From positions 496,001-560,000 of the forward strand of contig CAVWCC010000008.1 of assembly GCA_963753385.1 (NCBI GenBank): a DNA stretch of 64,000 nt. Reading direction: 5' to 3'. The notes under the pieces were generated by a model. It saw only the letters and a program-made list of their open reading frames with translations. It did not search any database and had not been told where the DNA came from. Shown here in pieces: positions 60,580 through 64,000 of this stretch (positions are counted from its first letter, which is position 1; each line of letters begins with the position of its first letter). Source of the stretch: JALZKA01 sp963753385 (GTDB lineage: Bacteria; Actinomycetota; Thermoleophilia; Solirubrobacterales; 70-9). A program made the translations under genes and the position numbers.

Positions 60580-62856
60580 ATGAAGCCCAAGGGAATCGCG
60601 GCGCGCGCCGGTCGCTGGAGCGCGGAGCACAGGTTCAAGGCGATCGGCATCTGGCTGGTCTTCGTCGCGCTGGCGGTGTTCGCCGGCGGTGCCGTCGGCA
60701 CCGAGACGCTCTCCGACGAGGAGTACGGCGTCGGCGAGTCGCAGCAGGCGGACAAGGCGCTCGCCGAGGGCTTCAACGACGCGGCCGACGAGACGGTGCT
60801 CATCCAGGGCGACGATGTCGAGAGTCCCGAGTTCCGGGCCGCGGTCGACCAGCTCGTCACCGAGCTCAGGCAGACCGAGAACGTGACCGAGGTCGTGAGC
60901 CCCTACGACGATCCCTCGGCGATCGCCGAGGACGGCCAGGCGGCGCTCCTCACCTACGAGATCCCCGAGCCGGCTGACGACGCCGACGAGGACGTGACCG
61001 ACCTGGTCGGTGCGCCCGAGGCGACAATCGAGCGCGTGGCGGGCGAGAACCCGGGCGTCGAGATCGGCTTCTTCGGCGACGCCAGCGCCGACAAGGCGCT
61101 CTCCGAGTCGTTCGAGGAGGACTTCCAGCGCGCCGAGTTCACGTCGCTGCCGATCACCCTGATCATCCTGGTCCTGGCGTTCGGGGCGGTCGTGGCCGCG
61201 CTGGTCCCACTGCTGCTCGCAGCGACCGCCGTCGCTGCGGCGATCGGGCTCCTTGGACCGCTCAGCCAGATCTGGCCGATCGACGAGGCCGCCTCGTCCG
61301 TCGTGCTGCTGATCGGCCTGGCGGTCGGGGTGGACTATGCGCTGTTCTACCTGCGCCGCGAGCGCGAGGAGCGAGCGCGCGGGCGGAGCTCGGAGGCCGC
61401 GCTGAACGCAGCCGCGGCCACCTCGGGTCGCGCCGTGCTCGTCTCGGGCATCACCGTCGCGGTCGCGATGGCCGGCATGTATCTCGCCGGCGCCGCGACG
61501 TTCGAGTCGTTCGCCACCGGCACGATCCTGGTGGTCGCGATCGCGGTCTTCGGCTCGCTGACCGTGCTCCCCGCCGTGCTCTCGAAGCTCGGCGACCGCG
61601 TGAACCGCGGCCGGATCCCGTTCCTGACCCCGCCCGAGAAGCGCGCAGCGCAGGAGTCGCGCTTCTGGGGCGCGATCCTGGATCGCGTCCTGCGCCGGCC
61701 GTGGATCGCCGGCGGCGTGGCTGCCCTGGCCCTGATCGTGATGGCGATTCCGGTCCTCAACCTGAAGATGCAGGTTCCGGGCATCGACACGCTGCCGCGT
61801 GACCTCGAGGTCATGCAGACCTACGACGACATCCAGGCTTCGTTCCCGGGTGACCAGATCCCCGCGACCGCGGTGATCGAGACCAACGGCGCCAGCCGCG
61901 CCGAGGTCGCCGCCGGGATCGACGCGCTCGAGCAGGAGGTCGCCGCGAACTCGGAGCTGTTCGTGGGCCAGCCGACGGTCGAGCGCTCGGATGACGGAAG
62001 CGTCGTCGCCGTCGACGTCCCGGTCGCGGGTGACGGTGCCGACGATGCGTCGTACGCCGCGCTGGCGGAGCTGCGCGACAACGTCATCCCCGCCACGCTC
62101 GGGACGATCCCGGGCGCCGAGGTCAACGTGACCGGCATCACCGCCGGCTCCGAGGACTTCAACCAGATCATGGAGGAGCGCGTCCCGATCGTGTTCGCGT
62201 TCGTCCTCGGAATGGCCTTCCTGCTGCTCCTGGCGACGTTCCGTTCGCTCGTGATCCCGATCAAGGCGATCGTTCTCAACCTGCTGTCGGTCGGCGCCGC
62301 CTACGGCGTGGTCGTCTGGATCTTCCAGGAGGGCAACCTGGAGTCGCTGCTCGGCTTCGAGTCGACCGGCGCCGTCACCTCGTGGCTGCCGCTGTTCCTG
62401 TTCGTGATCCTGTTCGGTCTCTCGATGGACTACCACGTGTTCATCCTGAGCCGGGTCCGCGAGGCGTACGACCGCGGGCTCGCGACCAGCGACGCCGTGT
62501 CGGTCGGGATCAAGAGCACCGCATCGGTCGTCACCGCGGCGGCGGTGGTGATGATCGCCGTGTTCGCGATCTTCGCGACCCTGTCCTCGATCGAGTTCAA
62601 GCAATTCGGGGTGGGCCTCGCGGTCGCGATCCTGATCGACGCGACGATCATCCGCGGGATCCTGCTTCCGGCGACGATGAAGCTGCTCGGCGACTGGAAC
62701 TGGTACCTGCCGAGTTGGCTGGAGTGGCTGCCGAAGTCGCGGTTCGAGGACGCTGCCCTCGAGATGCCGGCCGACCCCGAGTTCGAGGGCGCCGCGCACC
62801 GCAACGGCAGCGACACCGACGAGCACCAGCTCCCCCAAGAGACCGTCCGGCAGTGA
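60580..62856 (+). CDS. MmpL-type RND transporter
   Basis: 758 residues. ATG 60580 has an AAAGGAGGGG ribosome site 5 nt away; the in-frame ATG 60553 does not. Twelve membrane helices in two halves, each with a large loop (residues about 50-180 and 415-540), and MMPL motifs: SVVLLIGLAVGVDYALFYLRRE and LFGLSMDYHVFILSRVREAY. Such pumps move lipids or drugs with proton drive. It is divergent from the two-component operon, its likely controller. Its stop codon begins repeat A copy 2. Confidence 0.93.
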   Translation: MKPKGIAARAGRWSAEHRFKAIGIWLVFVALAVFAGGAVGTETLSDEEYGVGESQQADKALAEGFNDAADETVLIQGDDVESPEFRAAVDQLVTELRQTENVTEVVSPYDDPSAIAEDGQAALLTYEIPEPADDADEDVTDLVGAPEATIERVAGENPGVEIGFFGDASADKALSESFEEDFQRAEFTSLPITLIILVLAFGAVVAALVPLLLAATAVAAAIGLLGPLSQIWPIDEAASSVVLLIGLAVGVDYALFYLRREREERARGRSSEAALNAAAATSGRAVLVSGITVAVAMAGMYLAGAATFESFATGTILVVAIAVFGSLTVLPAVLSKLGDRVNRGRIPFLTPPEKRAAQESRFWGAILDRVLRRPWIAGGVAALALIVMAIPVLNLKMQVPGIDTLPRDLEVMQTYDDIQASFPGDQIPATAVIETNGASRAEVAAGIDALEQEVAANSELFVGQPTVERSDDGSVVAVDVPVAGDGADDASYAALAELRDNVIPATLGTIPGAEVNVTGITAGSEDFNQIMEERVPIVFAFVLGMAFLLLLATFRSLVIPIKAIVLNLLSVGAAYGVVVWIFQEGNLESLLGFESTGAVTSWLPLFLFVILFGLSMDYHVFILSRVREAYDRGLATSDAVSVGIKSTASVVTAAAVVMIAVFAIFATLSSIEFKQFGVGLAVAILIDATIIRGILLPATMKLLGDWNWYLPSWLEWLPKSRFEDAALEMPADPEFEGAAHRNGSDTDEHQLPQETVRQ

Positions 62857-62904
62857 GGCGGAGTCCGAAGGACGGAGCCGAGCCCCGCCGTCGTTGAGGC
62901 GGCT
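62852..62904 (+). repeat. Repeat A copy 2: 53-nt hairpin element at the mmpL stop codon
   Basis: Reverse complement of 2503-2555 with four mismatches; two of the changes lie in the stem region and keep most pairing. The mmpL TGA (62854-62856) lies inside its first bases, so relative to its upstream gene it has the same orientation and position as copy 1. Confidence 0.75.
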
Positions 62905-62938
62905 GGTCTGACCCCCCGAGCCCCGGCCGGCCGGCCAG

Positions 62939-62966
62939 GCGCGGCGCCGCAAGAGCGGCGCCGCGC
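62939..62966 (+). terminator. Perfect 12-bp GC hairpin downstream of mmpL
   Basis: GCGCGGCGCCGC-AAGA-GCGGCGCCGCGC followed by TTGATT. Perfect pairing and a tetraloop, 80 nt after the mmpL stop, make a strong terminator. Confidence 0.7.
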
Positions 62967-63103
62967 TTGATTGCATGGCGTGGGCGGGCGTTCGTGTGAC
63001 GCCGCGGTGTTGCGAAGACGCCATGGGCAGTGAGGGAAGGAGTCGGAGGGGGTGGTTGTCGTTGGTTTCGCTACGCGGAACGAAGCACAAGCACCCCAAG
63101 GAG

Positions 63104-63146
63104 GTTGATGCACCTGTTCCCGCATACCGGGAGGAACTGCATCAAC
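63104..63146 (+). other. Two-tier hairpin, GTTGATGCA / TGCATCAAC
   Basis: The 9-base arms at 63104-63112 and 63138-63146 pair perfectly, and inside them GTTCC (63116-63120) pairs with GGAAC (63133-63137). Base composition is more AT-rich than its surroundings. It may be a regulator site, an RNA hairpin or a terminator. Confidence 0.5.
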
Positions 63147-63259
63147 GTCCCGGGCCTTCCCGCTCATTGCCATTGAGCGATTACGCATCTCGCTACCGCC
63201 CCACGAATGACCGTGTGCGCAGCGAAGCGCGCCCCGGCGCGCCGGGTCCTCCACAGCGG

Positions 63260-63265
63260 TACCTT
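63260..63265 (+). promoter_or_regulatory. -10-like TACCTT (leaderless-type)
   Basis: TACCTT ends 7 nt before the ATG of the coiled-coil gene and no ribosome site intervenes. Confidence 0.35.
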
Positions 63266-63272
63266 CTGACCC

Positions 63273-63836
63273 ATGGATGCCGAGAAGCTGGTGCAGGATT
63301 TGACCGGTCGCGTGCGTGAGGCCCTGGGCGAGGCCGAGGAGCGCGCGAAGGCGATCGTCGCCGAGGCCGAGGAGCGGGCGCAGACGCTCGTCGCCGAGGC
63401 CGAGGCCGAGGCCGCGCGGATCCGCGAACGGGCCGAGGCCGAGGCGGATCAGCGGCTCGCCAAGGTTCGCGAAGCGCTGAGCGGGCTCGAGGGGGCGCTG
63501 GACGCCGGCGCGAGCGCCGAGGTCGACCCGCAGCCCCCGCCGCCTCCGGAGCCCAGCCCGCCGGCCATCCCCGAGCCCACGCCGCCGGTCGAGCCCGAGC
63601 CGCTCCCGCCCGAGCCGGAGATCGAGCCGCCGCCTCCACCGCATCCGGACCACGAGCCCCCGGCCGCGTCGGGAAACGGCGCGAAGGGCGACGAGATCGG
63701 CGCGCGGATCGTGGCGACGAAGATGGCGCTCGACGGCGCCTCTCGCGAGGAGATCGCCGCCCACCTCGCCCAGCACTACGAGGTCGCGGAGCCGGAGAAG
63801 CTCCTCGACTTCGCGATGGAGCGAGCGAAGCGGTAG
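63273..63836 (+). CDS. Coiled-coil protein with proline-rich linker
   Basis: 187 residues. Residues 1-75 form a long charged helix with repeated AEAEERA-type heptads (coiled coil); 84-135 are dominated by Pro and Glu; 140-187 form a compact helical domain (GARIVATKMALDGASREEIAAHLAQHYEV). The layout is reminiscent of scaffold proteins of the DivIVA or cell-pole kind, but no DivIVA N-terminal motif is seen. Role unknown. Lies 50 bp before uvrA. Confidence 0.72.
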   Translation: MDAEKLVQDLTGRVREALGEAEERAKAIVAEAEERAQTLVAEAEAEAARIRERAEAEADQRLAKVREALSGLEGALDAGASAEVDPQPPPPPEPSPPAIPEPTPPVEPEPLPPEPEIEPPPPPHPDHEPPAASGNGAKGDEIGARIVATKMALDGASREEIAAHLAQHYEVAEPEKLLDFAMERAKR

Positions 63837-63873
63837 CCCGCCCGTAGCGCACGGGAACAGCCGTTCGTATCCG

Positions 63874-63879
63874 TACACT
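63874..63879 (+). promoter_or_regulatory. -10-like TACACT, uvrA (leaderless-type)
   Basis: TACACT ends 7 nt before the uvrA GTG with no ribosome site. The same hexamer serves leuS and hisIE. Confidence 0.45.
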
Positions 63880-63886
63880 CAACCGA

Positions 63887-64000
63887 GTGGCTCGATCCGA
63901 CAAGATCGTCATCTCGGGGGCCCGCGCGCACAACCTCAAGGGCATCGACCTGGAGCTCCCGCGTGACGCCCTGATCGTCATCACCGGCCTGTCCGGCTCG
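63887..64000 (+). CDS. uvrA: Excinuclease ABC subunit A, N-terminal start only
   Basis: 38 codons are visible. VISGARAHNLKGIDLELPRD and VITGLSGS, the beginning of the first Walker A loop, are diagnostic of UvrA, the damage sensor of nucleotide excision repair. The gene continues past the window edge. uvrB lies 7 kb upstream on the same strand. Confidence 0.93.
   Translation, partial: MARSDKIVISGARAHNLKGIDLELPRDALIVITGLSGS

Larger units (their letters stand above)
62905..63259. other. Longest gene-free stretch in the window, rich in hairpins
   Basis: After repeat A it contains a strong terminator (62939-62966), nested inverted repeats (ATGGCGT at 62975-62981 with ACGCCAT at 63018-63024, enclosing GGCGT/ACGCC) and the hairpin at 63104-63146. 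Reading frames here are short and lack codon bias, so no protein gene is supported. A small RNA is possible. Confidence 0.45.

Noticed and set aside
60400..63099. Very long minus-strand open frame antisense to mmpL, and similar long frames opposite lepA, polA and murJ
   Set aside because: Compositions are extreme (Arg, Asp, Gln rich), there are no domain motifs and the plus-strand genes are unmistakable. They are shadows caused by high GC.

Overview
The window is about 64 kb of very GC-rich bacterial chromosome, densely coding, with many GTG and TTG starts and many 1-4 nt stop/start overlaps. Content and protein style (PolA without a usable proofreading site, two MaoC-like dehydratases, MmpL transporter, trp genes beside hisIE, ComEA-ComEC-HolA-RpsT-MurJ-LepA-HrcA-DnaJ-PrmA-PhoH-YbeY-Era order) fit an actinobacterium, most likely of the Thermoleophilia/Solirubrobacterales type; that placement is inference. 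There are no rRNA or tRNA genes, CRISPR arrays, insertion sequences or phage genes, so this is core chromosome.

Layout. 1-2.8 kb: tail of a metallo-beta-lactamase-fold gene, MarR regulator divergent from a YceI/FMN-reductase pair, two hypotheticals. 2.8-13.5 kb: leuS (frameshifted), cupin, acyP, comEA-comEC, holA, rpsT, murJ, a secreted M23 peptidase. 13.5-24.1 kb: lepA, NTF2-like, two MaoC-like dehydratases, hrcA-dnaJ-prmA, murI, yqeY, phoH-ybeY-era. 24.1-26.7 kb (minus): cytochrome bd oxidase cydA-cydB plus a small coupled membrane protein. 26.7-37.3 kb: hisIE-trpE-trpG, three unrelated genes, then trpD-trpC-htrA-trpF-trpB-trpA. 37-48 kb: phosphofructokinase, short binding lipoprotein, malic enzyme, polA, an unusual membrane-tethered ECF sigma factor, a geranylgeranyl-reductase-like flavoprotein. 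48-57 kb: rpsA, coaE, lytic transglycosylase, a large membrane protein, a beta-propeller/RTX protein, uvrB. 57-64 kb: AI-2E exporter, two response regulators with a histidine kinase, a divergent MmpL transporter, a coiled-coil protein and the start of uvrA.

The genes combine translation and ribosome maturation, DNA repair and replication, cell-wall synthesis and remodelling, DNA uptake, tryptophan synthesis and respiration.

Most notable: (1) a five-copy, about 52-nt two-hairpin element sitting directly between genes, ending at the next start codon and often encoding a bridging mini-ORF; (2) a 20-nt core repeated in inverted orientation, each time inside a palindrome, both inside leuS; (3) a 53-nt hairpin repeat placed at stop codons at both ends of the window; (4) -10-like hexamers 6-9 nt before many start codons, suggesting leaderless mRNAs; (5) at least six genes broken by small indels, which may be assembly errors.
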